Program-made: the position numbers and the translations under genes
Notes under the pieces: model-generated
The model's input: only the letters and a program-made list of their open reading frames with translations
Databases searched by the model: none
What the model was told of the DNA's origin: nothing
Shown here: positions 8,573 through 16,092 of the stretch, one piece after another
Numbering within the stretch: the first letter of the stretch is position 1
How the letters are laid out: every line of letters begins with the position of its first letter
Assembly (NCBI RefSeq): GCF_029674545.1
Contig: NZ_CP121354.1
Location: 3,171,001 to 3,235,000, forward strand
Length of the DNA: 64,000 bases
Direction of reading: 5' to 3'
Source: Mesorhizobium sp. WSM4904
GTDB lineage: Bacteria; Pseudomonadota; Alphaproteobacteria; Rhizobiales; Rhizobiaceae

Positions 8573-9259
8573 TCAGTTGTCCCCAACCAAGGCGTCCGCC
8601 TTCATTCCCTGGGGCGCGATGAACATTTCCATGTTTTCGCGCGACAGTTCCCAGTGCTCAAACACCAGATCGACGACGGCGTCCTCGTCATGACCGCCAA
8701 TAGCAGCGATGAAACCATCATGGTGTTCCACCGCTTTTTTGAGGCGCTTGCGCATGTCTTCATTGCGCGGGCGGAAGAAGGTATGGCCGATGCGGGCATG
8801 GTCGATCAGCAGGCGGCCGAGGCTGGGCTGCAGATAGACGTTGCCGGACATCTCGCCGATGATCTCGTGGAACCTGTTGTTCTCGACCACCATGGAAAGC
8901 GCGTCGCCCGACTTGCTCGCCGCGCGGAAACGCTCCTGCGTGTCCTTCAGGTCCGACATCTGTGAAGGCTTGAAATTCTGCACCGCCAGCCGGCCGATCG
9001 CAGCGTAGACCATCGGGGCGACCAGGAAGAATTGCCTGAGCGTCGAGTGGTTCATCGGGACGACTCTGGCCCCCCGGTTCGCCCGAATTTCGATGTAGCC
9101 TTCGCCCTCCAGCCGGCGGAAGATTTCCCTGACCGGGGTGCGCGACAGGCCGTAGCGCTCACTCAGCGCCACTTCGTCCAGATCCTCGTCGGGATCGAGT
9201 TCCATGGTCAGGATGCGACGCTTCAGATCGTCGTAGAGACTGCCCTTGCTTCCCTTCAT
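8573..9259 (-). CDS. GntR-family transcriptional regulator, FCD subfamily
   Basis: This 228-residue regulator has an N-terminal winged helix-turn-helix (LSERYGLSRTPVREIFRRLE, about residues 29-48) and an all-helical FCD ligand domain. FCD-type metal or ligand residues are visible in NNRFHEIIGEMSGN and VEHHDGFIAAI. Such proteins usually repress catabolic operons and release DNA when they bind the substrate or an intermediate. It is transcribed in the same direction as the downstream catabolic operon but separated from it by about 440 nt holding that operon's own promoter. Its own upstream region carries the same operator, suggesting autoregulation. Confidence 0.9.
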   Translation of the reverse strand: MKGSKGSLYDDLKRRILTMELDPDEDLDEVALSERYGLSRTPVREIFRRLEGEGYIEIRANRGARVVPMNHSTLRQFFLVAPMVYAAIGRLAVQNFKPSQMSDLKDTQERFRAASKSGDALSMVVENNRFHEIIGEMSGNVYLQPSLGRLLIDHARIGHTFFRPRNEDMRKRLKKAVEHHDGFIAAIGGHDEDAVVDLVFEHWELSRENMEMFIAPQGMKADALVGDN

Positions 9260-9311
9260 CGAGCACCTTCGGAATCATCTCTGCCAATCGATACTATTTG
9301 GCACGGCTGGA

Positions 9312-9340
9312 AGAATCGCACGCACGCGAATGCGAGTCAA
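9312..9340 (-). promoter_or_regulatory. Predicted gntR promoter
   Basis: On the minus strand TTGACT (9340-9335) and GATTCT (9317-9312) are 17 nt apart, ending about 53 nt before the gntR ATG at 9259. The spacing and the relation to the adjacent operator are identical to those at 8261-8314. Confidence 0.55.
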
Positions 9341-9365
9341 CGGATTGTATTTTCTTGGTACACAA
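9334..9365. promoter_or_regulatory. Putative GntR/FCD operator, copy 2
   Basis: This is the second copy of the 32-bp module, with GAGTCAAC at 9334-9341 and TTGTATT(N6)GTACACAA at 9345-9365. It lies in the 205-nt divergent gap between gntR and the AraC-type gene, about 100 nt before the latter's start, so it could affect both. Confidence 0.6.
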
Positions 9366-9464
9366 TATATAGCTGATGGATCGGTGCTCGCCCGTAGGAG
9401 AGACAAAAAAGACAATTCCGTCTGGATGAGCTTCGGATAGCACGACGGACAGTCCCGGAAAAAA

Positions 9465-10445
9465 ATGGCCAAGAAGTTTGCGTTTCTCCTGGTTCGCGAT
9501 TTCACCCTGTCGCCGCTTTCGCTCTTCATTGACACGCTTCGCCTGGCGGGCGATGAGGGCGACCGCAGCCGCAGAGTGGAGTTCGACTGGCAGATCGTCG
9601 GCGAGCGCGGCCTGCCGATCCGGGCGAGCTGCGGCGTCGAGTTGCTGCCGACCAAGGCGATCGGCAATCCGGAGGATTTCGACAACGTCGTGGTGGTCGG
9701 CGGCCTGCTCGACATCAACCGCGGCTTGAGTTCGGAAAAGGAAGCCTTCCTTCTGCGGGCCGCCGAAAAGGGCGTGCCCATAACCGCGCTGTGCACGGGA
9801 AGCTTCGTGCTGGCCCGCTACGGCTTGCTGGACGGCTACAGCGCCGCCGTCAGCTGGTTCCACATCAAGGATTTCCGGGTCCAGTTCCCAGACGTGAACG
9901 CGCATGCCGATAGTTTGTTTTCCGTCGACCGCGGCCGTGCGACATGCGCCGGCGGCACGGGCGCGGCCGATCTCGCTGGCTATTTCGTGTCGCAATTCAT
10001 CGGCCAGAAGGCGGCGGAGAAGGCCGCCAAGATCCTGGTGCTCGACCGGATCCGCAACATCAGGGACGTGCAGCCCGTGGGCGACCTGTTTCCCGAAGCC
10101 GCGAGCCGCGCGGTGAAGCGGGCCTTGCTCTTGATGGAAAGCAATCTGCAGGAGAAGGTGTCGGTTACAGAGATCGCAAGCCGCCTCAATTGCTCGCGGC
10201 GCCAGCTCGAGCGTCTTTTCGCGACCGAACTCGGCACCAGTCCGATGGCCGCCTACCTGGCGCTCAGGGTGCACTACGCGAAATCGCTGCTGGAAGGCAG
10301 CGATCTGCAGATAGGTGACATCGCCTACCGATGCGGCTTCGAAAACGCCGGCCATTTCAGCCGGGTCTTCCGCCAGCACACCGGCATCACGCCGACCCAT
10401 CTCAGGCATCCGAACCGATCGGTCCGAATTCCTGCCGAGGCATGA
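9465..10445 (+). CDS. GlxA-family AraC transcriptional regulator (GbdR-like)
   Basis: This 326-residue protein has an N-terminal DJ-1/PfpI-like amidotransferase-type domain (about residues 1-195) and a C-terminal AraC helix-turn-helix pair (about 215-315). The N-terminal domain has ALCTGSFVLARYGLLDG in the nucleophile-elbow position. The second HTH reads IGDIAYRCGFENAGHFSRVF. GlxA-family members such as GbdR and CdhR activate genes for glycine betaine, carnitine or arginine use. Divergent placement next to a quaternary-amine uptake and amine-oxidation operon supports a similar role here. Which inducer it senses is unknown. Confidence 0.9.
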   Translation: MAKKFAFLLVRDFTLSPLSLFIDTLRLAGDEGDRSRRVEFDWQIVGERGLPIRASCGVELLPTKAIGNPEDFDNVVVVGGLLDINRGLSSEKEAFLLRAAEKGVPITALCTGSFVLARYGLLDGYSAAVSWFHIKDFRVQFPDVNAHADSLFSVDRGRATCAGGTGAADLAGYFVSQFIGQKAAEKAAKILVLDRIRNIRDVQPVGDLFPEAASRAVKRALLLMESNLQEKVSVTEIASRLNCSRRQLERLFATELGTSPMAAYLALRVHYAKSLLEGSDLQIGDIAYRCGFENAGHFSRVFRQHTGITPTHLRHPNRSVRIPAEA

Positions 10446-10548
10446 CTTCAAGCCATCCTGCTGGAGAATGCGCGATCTGCAAAATCACTACGTCTGTTGG
10501 TCGGCGCAGCACTGGATAGATCCGACGCTTCTAACCGTTCCCCGCCGA

Positions 10549-10565
10549 TAGCGGATATTCCGCTA
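10549..10565. other. Short palindrome between convergent genes
   Basis: TAGCGGA and TCCGCTA form a perfect 7-bp dyad around TAT. It lies in the 277-nt gap between the convergent glxA-like gene and the binding-protein gene. No T-tract follows, so terminator function is uncertain. I see no gene in the rest of this gap. Confidence 0.3.
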
Positions 10566-10722
10566 CTGGCCCTCCTTCTCGTTGAGTAGAAACCGGACGG
10601 CAACGCGCCTCAATACGGACGCGAAGCCGACGTCGAGCCCGCTCAAAGCTGCCTCCGGCCAAGGTAGGCGGAAAGTCGGTTATCCGCCTGATATCGAGAC
10701 TGTAGGGAAGGTTCGATTTGGA

Positions 10723-12288
10723 TCATGCCTCCAGCCAGACTCGCTCAGCCACGCGATGGTCGCTGAGCAGGAAATTCGGGTTCGCCACGAAACCTTTCAC
10801 TTCTTGACGCGCGGCGTCGATCCAGCTGGCGAAGGCCGGTATGATCGTAGGGCAGTCGTCGTGGATCATCCGCTGCAAGTCGAAATAGACTTCGCGGCGC
10901 TTGGCCGGATCTGCCAGCGAACGTGACTCTGCGAGCTTGCGATCGAAGCTGTCGTTCTTCCAGTGCGTCTCGTTCCAGGGCGCGCCTGAGGCGTACACGG
11001 AGGAGAACATCATGCTGGCTGAGGGGCGGCCGGCCCAGAAGGATGCTACCCAGGGCTTCTTCATCCACACATCGCTCCAATAGCCGTCGTCTGGTTCGCG
11101 CTTGACTGTGATGGCGATGCCGGCGGCCTTGGCCGATTGCGCGAACAGCTCGGCCGTGTTGACGGCCTGCTCGAACGCCGCCGGGGCGGCGTGCAGCTCC
11201 AGCGCGAGATCGCTCTTGCCGGCCTTTTTCAGATGGAAGCGGGCCTTGTCCGGATCGTAGGTACGCTGCGCGATGTTGGGGTTGAAGCTCGGATCGCTGG
11301 CGGCGATCGGATGGTCGTTGCCGACGTGTCCGTAGCCCGCCATCAGCAGCTTCACCATTTGCTCACGGTCAATGGCGTGCTTCAGCGCCAGCACGACGTC
11401 AGGATTGTTGAAGGGTTCCTTGGTGGCGTCCATCGGCAATGAGAAATGCTGCTTGCCTTCCGTGACCACCAGATACGCGCGCGGATCTTTCTTGAGCAGC
11501 GGAGCGATCTTGTAGTCGATGCCGTTGATGATGTGTACCGAGCCGCCTTGCAGCGCCGAGACGCGAGCCGTTGCGTCGTTGATCACCACCGTTTCGACCG
11601 TGTCCACGTGGCCGCGATCACCGCGCCAGTAGACCTCATTGCGTGTTGCTGTGGCGCGAACGCCGGGCTGGAAGGCGGTGAGCTTGAACGGGCCGGTGCC
11701 GACCGCTTTCGACCAGTCGACGAACCCTGCTGGGACTATAGCGAAATGCAGGTCCGACAGCACATAGTCCATGTCAGGATTGGGCGACTTGAGCAGGATC
11801 TCGACCTGCGACGGCGAGGCGGCCCGCACCTCCGCGACGTCGGCGACCAGCCCCTTGGCTTTTGACTTGGTCTTATCGCTGATATGCAGCCCGAGCGAAT
11901 ATTTGACGTCCTCTGCATCGAGTGTCTTGCCGTTGTGGAATTGCACCCCGGGCCTGAGGTTGAGGATCCATCGCTTGTTGCCGTCGCTGGCTTCCCAGCT
12001 TGCCGCGAGCTCCGGCGCCGGCTTGCCGTCGTCGCCAATCTCGACCAGCGTGTTGTAGACCTGCCGCGAGACATTGATGGAAAAGGTGCCGATCAGCTGC
12101 GTCGGGTCCAGCGTGTCGGCGGAGCTGCCGCCGTTGAGACCGAGGCGCAGCGCACCGCCTTTCCGCGGCGTCTGGGCAAGGCCGTGGCGAGGAAACGCCG
12201 CTGTGGCCAAGGCAGCCGCAGTGGCTGTCTTGATGAAGCTGCGGCGGTTCATGCTGTCCAGGCTTGAGAAAACGATTTTGTCGTTCAT
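10723..12288 (-). CDS. ABC transporter substrate-binding protein, family 5 (DppA/OppA type), Tat-exported
   Basis: This 521-residue protein begins with a Tat signal: the twin-arginine motif RRSFIK followed by an alanine-rich hydrophobic stretch ending GLAQ. The mature part has family-5 solute-binding features: DTLDPTQLIGTF, the ELAASWEASDGNKRWILNLR segment and FHNGKTLDAEDVKYSL. Members bind peptides, opines, nickel or sugars for an ABC importer. No permease or ATPase genes are nearby, so it is an orphan or works with a distant system. It follows the sulfatase gene by 17 nt and is probably cotranscribed. ATG 12288 is chosen because GGGGA precedes it; ATG at codon 13 is an alternative. Confidence 0.88.
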   Translation of the reverse strand: MNDKIVFSSLDSMNRRSFIKTATAAALATAAFPRHGLAQTPRKGGALRLGLNGGSSADTLDPTQLIGTFSINVSRQVYNTLVEIGDDGKPAPELAASWEASDGNKRWILNLRPGVQFHNGKTLDAEDVKYSLGLHISDKTKSKAKGLVADVAEVRAASPSQVEILLKSPNPDMDYVLSDLHFAIVPAGFVDWSKAVGTGPFKLTAFQPGVRATATRNEVYWRGDRGHVDTVETVVINDATARVSALQGGSVHIINGIDYKIAPLLKKDPRAYLVVTEGKQHFSLPMDATKEPFNNPDVVLALKHAIDREQMVKLLMAGYGHVGNDHPIAASDPSFNPNIAQRTYDPDKARFHLKKAGKSDLALELHAAPAAFEQAVNTAELFAQSAKAAGIAITVKREPDDGYWSDVWMKKPWVASFWAGRPSASMMFSSVYASGAPWNETHWKNDSFDRKLAESRSLADPAKRREVYFDLQRMIHDDCPTIIPAFASWIDAARQEVKGFVANPNFLLSDHRVAERVWLEA

Positions 12289-12305
12289 GTCATTCCCCAT
12301 TGGTT

Positions 12306-13829
12306 TCAGTAGGCGCCGAGGACTTCGTTGGCTATCAGCGGCTGCGGCGGCAGCCGCCGGTCGAGAACGGCGTTCAGCGCGCGCGCCTGCTCGCTGAACG
12401 CTTTCTCGGGAAACAGATTCCAATGCTCCCAGGGATCACGACGGAGGTCGAAGAGCTCGCCCCATGCGGGTTGGTTTGGATAGCGTGTGAAGCGCCATTC
12501 CCGGGAGATGACCGACTGGTTGTAGAGGCACGCATCACGGCGGGGGTGGTATTCGGTGAACAGGAAGTCGCGGACGTCGCTTATCCGCCCTTCTAGCAGC
12601 GGTTTCAGGTCGATGCCGTCGGTCGCCGGCGTCGGCAGGCCGAGCAGCGATGCGAGCGTTGCGAACAGGTCGAGATGACTGGTGAGGGCATCGATGTTGG
12701 TGCCTGGATGAATGCCCGGACCACACAGCACTAGCGGCACCTGCAGCAGTTGGCGATAGGGTGGCGGTCCCTTGCGCAGCAGCCCATGGTCGCCGAGCAG
12801 CTCGCCGTGATCGGCGGTGAACAGGACGTAGGTGCTCTCCAATATGCCGGCGCCGGCCAGCGCCTCCAACAGCCTGCCGACGGCGTCGTCGATCATCTGG
12901 ATCATGCCGTGCGTATGGGCGATCGCGGTGGACAGCGTCTCATCGGAGATGGCGTCGGTGCGCAGCAGGAAGCCTTGCTCGCGCGGCTGCTCGCCGCTGG
13001 CGACATAGGGCTCTTTCGTTGGGTCGTCGCCCTCGCGGAGATAGGCCGGCATCCGCTCCAGTTCGCCCGCGCGGATCGTCGGCTTTGGCATTCTTTCCGG
13101 CCGGAACAGGTCGCAATAGGGCCGGGGAGGGGCGAAAGGGTGGTGTGGATCGGGAAACGACACGAACATGCCGAGAGGCTCCCGCCGCTTGCTCTGGCGC
13201 TCGATGAAGTCGACGGCCCGGTCTGCGATCCAATTCGTGTAGTGCAGTTCGGCCGGCACCGCGCTCTTCCAGACCTCCCGCAGGTCCTCGGCTCGGCTTC
13301 CGCCCCCGGCCTCCGGCTCGTAGAGGTCGACCACCTCGGGATGGTTGCGCCTGAGCCAGGCCGCGTAGTGTCCCGCGCGCGTTGATTCATTCGCTTCCCC
13401 CATCACGAGGTCGACGCTATCAAAGCCGAAATAGGGGCCGCGCCAGCCTTCGCGGCCGGGTCTTTCCCAATAGGCGAGCGATTCCGGCATGGCGCGCTCG
13501 GCGGGCGCAAGCAACGGCTGGAAGTGGAGTTTGCCGACGCCCTTCGTGGCGTAGCCCGCTTGCGAGAGCGCCTTCCAGATATTGGGCAGCCGCTCGTCGA
13601 GCGCCACGCCGTTGCGCCACAGACCATGATGGCGCGGATAGAGCCCCGTCGCCATGGTTGCGCGGCTTGGCGAGCAAATCTGGTTGGGAGTGAAGTGCCG
13701 GTGGAACGTCGCACCGCGCGCCGCGATGTGGTCGATATTGATCGTGCGGGCGATGCGATTGCCGGTGATCGACAGGGCGTCGTAGCGCATCTGATCGGCG
13801 CAGATGAAGATGAGATTGGCTGGCTTCAA
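12306..13829 (-). CDS. Sulfatase (formylglycine-dependent, alkaline-phosphatase superfamily)
   Basis: This 507-residue protein has the sulfatase signature CSPSRATMATG, with Cys52 expected to be converted to formylglycine. The N-terminal metal site is FICADQMRYD and the later metal-binding segment is LFTADHGELLGDHGL. It lacks a signal peptide, so it appears cytoplasmic. It does not carry the choline-sulfatase C-terminal features that I know, so I leave the substrate open: an organic sulfate or possibly a phosphonate ester. It is the first gene of a two-gene operon with the exported binding protein. The LysR gene is transcribed divergently 109 nt away. Confidence 0.88.
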   Translation of the reverse strand: MKPANLIFICADQMRYDALSITGNRIARTINIDHIAARGATFHRHFTPNQICSPSRATMATGLYPRHHGLWRNGVALDERLPNIWKALSQAGYATKGVGKLHFQPLLAPAERAMPESLAYWERPGREGWRGPYFGFDSVDLVMGEANESTRAGHYAAWLRRNHPEVVDLYEPEAGGGSRAEDLREVWKSAVPAELHYTNWIADRAVDFIERQSKRREPLGMFVSFPDPHHPFAPPRPYCDLFRPERMPKPTIRAGELERMPAYLREGDDPTKEPYVASGEQPREQGFLLRTDAISDETLSTAIAHTHGMIQMIDDAVGRLLEALAGAGILESTYVLFTADHGELLGDHGLLRKGPPPYRQLLQVPLVLCGPGIHPGTNIDALTSHLDLFATLASLLGLPTPATDGIDLKPLLEGRISDVRDFLFTEYHPRRDACLYNQSVISREWRFTRYPNQPAWGELFDLRRDPWEHWNLFPEKAFSEQARALNAVLDRRLPPQPLIANEVLGAY

Positions 13830-13938
13830 GACCGTTCTACCCGTTCATGCCACAGGTACAGCTACGGCCCGAAGTGGAGCGAAATCAAAGATCAAGATTT
13901 TCGGCCGGTATGTGCTAGTTCTATACCAGGAGGCAGAA

Positions 13939-14871
13939 ATGCGTTTTTCCGGGCTTAGCGTTCGCCAGTTGGAGGCCTTCGAGGCCATGATGGTTGCCGG
14001 CTCGGTGTCGGCCGCGGCGATGGCGCTCAACGTCTCGCAGCCGAGCGTCAGCCGGCTATTGCAGGAGCTGGAGATCGACACGGGGCTCAGCCTGTTCGAC
14101 CGATCGCGTGGCCGGCTGGCGCCGACTGAACAGGGCCTGCTGTTCTATGGCGAGGTCAGCAAGACTTTTCACGGCGCACGCAACCTAATCATGGCGGCTC
14201 AGGAAATCCGCGAATTGAAACGCGGCGTCGTGCGTATCGGCACGCTAGCGGCGATGTCGTTCAACATCGTGCCGGCCGCGATCCAGCGACTTCGAACGCA
14301 ATTTCCGGAAGCGCGAACCACAATCGCGGTTCGAAGCTCGACAGAAATAGTGTCCTCAGTCGCTTCGCGTCTGACCGACATCGGCGTGGTAGACGCCGGC
14401 GTCTCGTTTCTTGACGCGAAATGCATAGCTATGTTCGAGAGCAACAGCGTCTGCGTGATGGACGAGAACCACGCGCTTGCTGATCACGACCGGGTTCGGC
14501 TGAAGGACTTTTCCCGCCATCCGTTTGTGTCGCTGGGCGAACTCTATTTCCGGCGCAGCCACGACGGCGCGAAGCTCCTTGAAGTGACCGCCGCCAACAC
14601 CGTGGCCGATATTTTCCAGTCCTTTCTTGCCTGCGCGCTGGTCAGGGGCAGTCCCTCGCTTGCGGTTGTCGATCCGTTCACCGCAAGCTTCTATTCCGAA
14701 TTCGGGCTGATATTGAAACCGATTGATTTCAACATTCCGTTTCGCACCGCGATCATCGCCAACGACCGCTCGGCAACGGGGGTGGCGGCTGGCAAGGTCA
14801 TCGAAGCGCTGACGGAACTGATGGTCGTAAGTGATCAGGGCTGGCTGCTGCCGTCACAAGGCGCAAGCTGA
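13939..14871 (+). CDS. LysR-family transcriptional regulator
   Basis: This 310-residue protein has an N-terminal winged HTH (LEAFEAMMVAGSVSAAAMAL then LNVSQPSVSRLLQELE) and a substrate-binding-protein-like effector domain from about residue 90. The start ATG 13939 has AGGAGG 6 nt before it; the longer upstream open frame lacks a ribosome-binding site. LysR regulators typically control the divergent operon, here the sulfatase and binding-protein pair, from a shared intergenic region. The effector is presumably the sulfate ester or a product, but nothing in the sequence identifies it. Confidence 0.9.
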   Translation: MRFSGLSVRQLEAFEAMMVAGSVSAAAMALNVSQPSVSRLLQELEIDTGLSLFDRSRGRLAPTEQGLLFYGEVSKTFHGARNLIMAAQEIRELKRGVVRIGTLAAMSFNIVPAAIQRLRTQFPEARTTIAVRSSTEIVSSVASRLTDIGVVDAGVSFLDAKCIAMFESNSVCVMDENHALADHDRVRLKDFSRHPFVSLGELYFRRSHDGAKLLEVTAANTVADIFQSFLACALVRGSPSLAVVDPFTASFYSEFGLILKPIDFNIPFRTAIIANDRSATGVAAGKVIEALTELMVVSDQGWLLPSQGAS

Positions 14872-15608
14872 CCTATCCGGAAATGCGAGCTTCGGGTAAC
14901 GGCATCGATTCTCGGGTCTATCCAAGCGCCGCCAGCTTGGGTTGACTTGATAGCAGCTTCTACGAAACTCACTCCGTCCCGTCCGGTGGCCAGCCGGCCT
15001 CCTCCGACGGCAGCTAGCTACGGATCGCTTCTCCAGAACCAGACCGTCCGGAATCGGCCCCAAACCGGTCGCGCTAACGCCCTTAGTCAACATGTATTCA
15101 TGGCCCTTTTGGAGGATAGGAAAGAGCCACCGACTGCATTGAAAACTACTCCTCTTCCTGATCCCTAGGTTCGCCCGACCATACGAGATTATACGAAGGA
15201 TATCGGTTGGCTAACCATCCTGTAAGCCATTGATTTTCTTTGGCAGTCTCACACCCTCCGGGCCCACCATGACCATTGATTGCATTTGTCGGTTCCAAAA
15301 AATAGCGATTTGGATCCAAAAAATAGCGAGTTGGGTTCCAAAAAAAGCGAACCTAGTCAGCACGTATTGGTTTCCCGTAAGCTATTGGTTTCAATTTTGT
15401 TTTCGTATTTTGGTTGAACGTAACACGGCTGAGTTGCTCCCTATGGCCGAATGCTTTGCCCCTGCGTGGCAACCGCGAGATCGTTCCCTCGTCTTCGGCC
15501 AGTGCTATCCAATGCTTCTGTATATATCCAACTATTCGGTCGTCTGATCGTCTGGCTACGGCCTGTTCCGTATCATTCTGGCGCAGTGTCCAACATTGGA
15601 GAAGAAGA
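14872..15608. other. 737-bp intergenic spacer, AT-rich in its right half
   Basis: No open frame here has a convincing start or recognisable family. The part from about 15180 to 15420 is clearly richer in A and T than the flanks and contains the short tandem repeats listed separately. A promoter for the small exported protein at 15609 should lie near the right end. Confidence 0.5.
15295..15350. repeat. Three tandem copies of CCAAAAAATAGCGA
   Basis: Copies begin at 15295, 15316 and 15338; the third lacks the T (13 bp). The period is 21-22 bp, about two helical turns. A second pair, TATTGGTTTC, occurs at 15365 and 15383. The arrangement resembles iterated protein-binding sites, but no replication gene is present. 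Confidence 0.6.
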
Positions 15609-15830
15609 ATGAAACTCATCGCACTTGCTGCCGCCTCTCTTGCTGTTTCTGCCGGAACCGCTCTTGCCGGCAGCGACCACTACGGGTCAGAAAAGGCGAC
15701 TTCTGCCGACAAGTTGCATACCTCCTCGGTCGAAATGATCGACGGACATGCCAAGCATGACGCCGGTCAAACGGTACGAAAGCCAGTCGCGCCTAACGAC
15801 AAATACGGACAGGGTATTTGGGGACGCTAG
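15609..15830 (+). CDS. Small exported protein (DUF680-like)
   Basis: This 73-residue protein starts at ATG 15609 after GGAGAAGAAG. It has a clear Sec signal peptide (MKLIALAAASLAVSAGTALA, cleavage near residue 20) and a short polar mature part ending in YGQGIWGR. It resembles the small DUF680 proteins abundant in Mesorhizobium, but I recognise this only from general appearance. Function is unknown; it would act in the periplasm. The next gene is 262 nt downstream, so it is likely monocistronic. Confidence 0.7.
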   Translation: MKLIALAAASLAVSAGTALAGSDHYGSEKATSADKLHTSSVEMIDGHAKHDAGQTVRKPVAPNDKYGQGIWGR

Positions 15831-16092
15831 AGCAAAAATAGCAATGAGCCACTCGGTCTTTCTTCGGATCGAGCGGCCTTTATGCCGATATCCGACTTGA
15901 TCGAGGCCCCGCGCGCTTGCCGCACTCGATAATCTGGGCGGTCCTCGAGAAGAACAGAGTGGCCACCGATTCTGCTCGTGAAAGCTCGCAAGAGGTCTAA
16001 TCGGTGTCGCTCCTGTCGTATGATCGAGCGCACGGCTCAAGGCGGCGGGCTAGTGGCATTGAGGATTGGAAGCATTTGTTGAGGCTTTGATC

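Noticed and set aside
9294..10451. Long minus-strand open frame opposite the GlxA-like gene
   Set aside because: It is the antisense shadow of a clearly conserved AraC-family gene; its codons give no recognisable protein.
15295..15350. Iterons as a plasmid replication origin
   Set aside because: No rep or par genes nearby and only three copies; the origin reading is not supported.
15230..15547. 105-codon frame across the AT-rich repeats
   Set aside because: Its translation just repeats the DNA iteration (QKIAIWIQKIASW) and has no ribosome-binding site or family.
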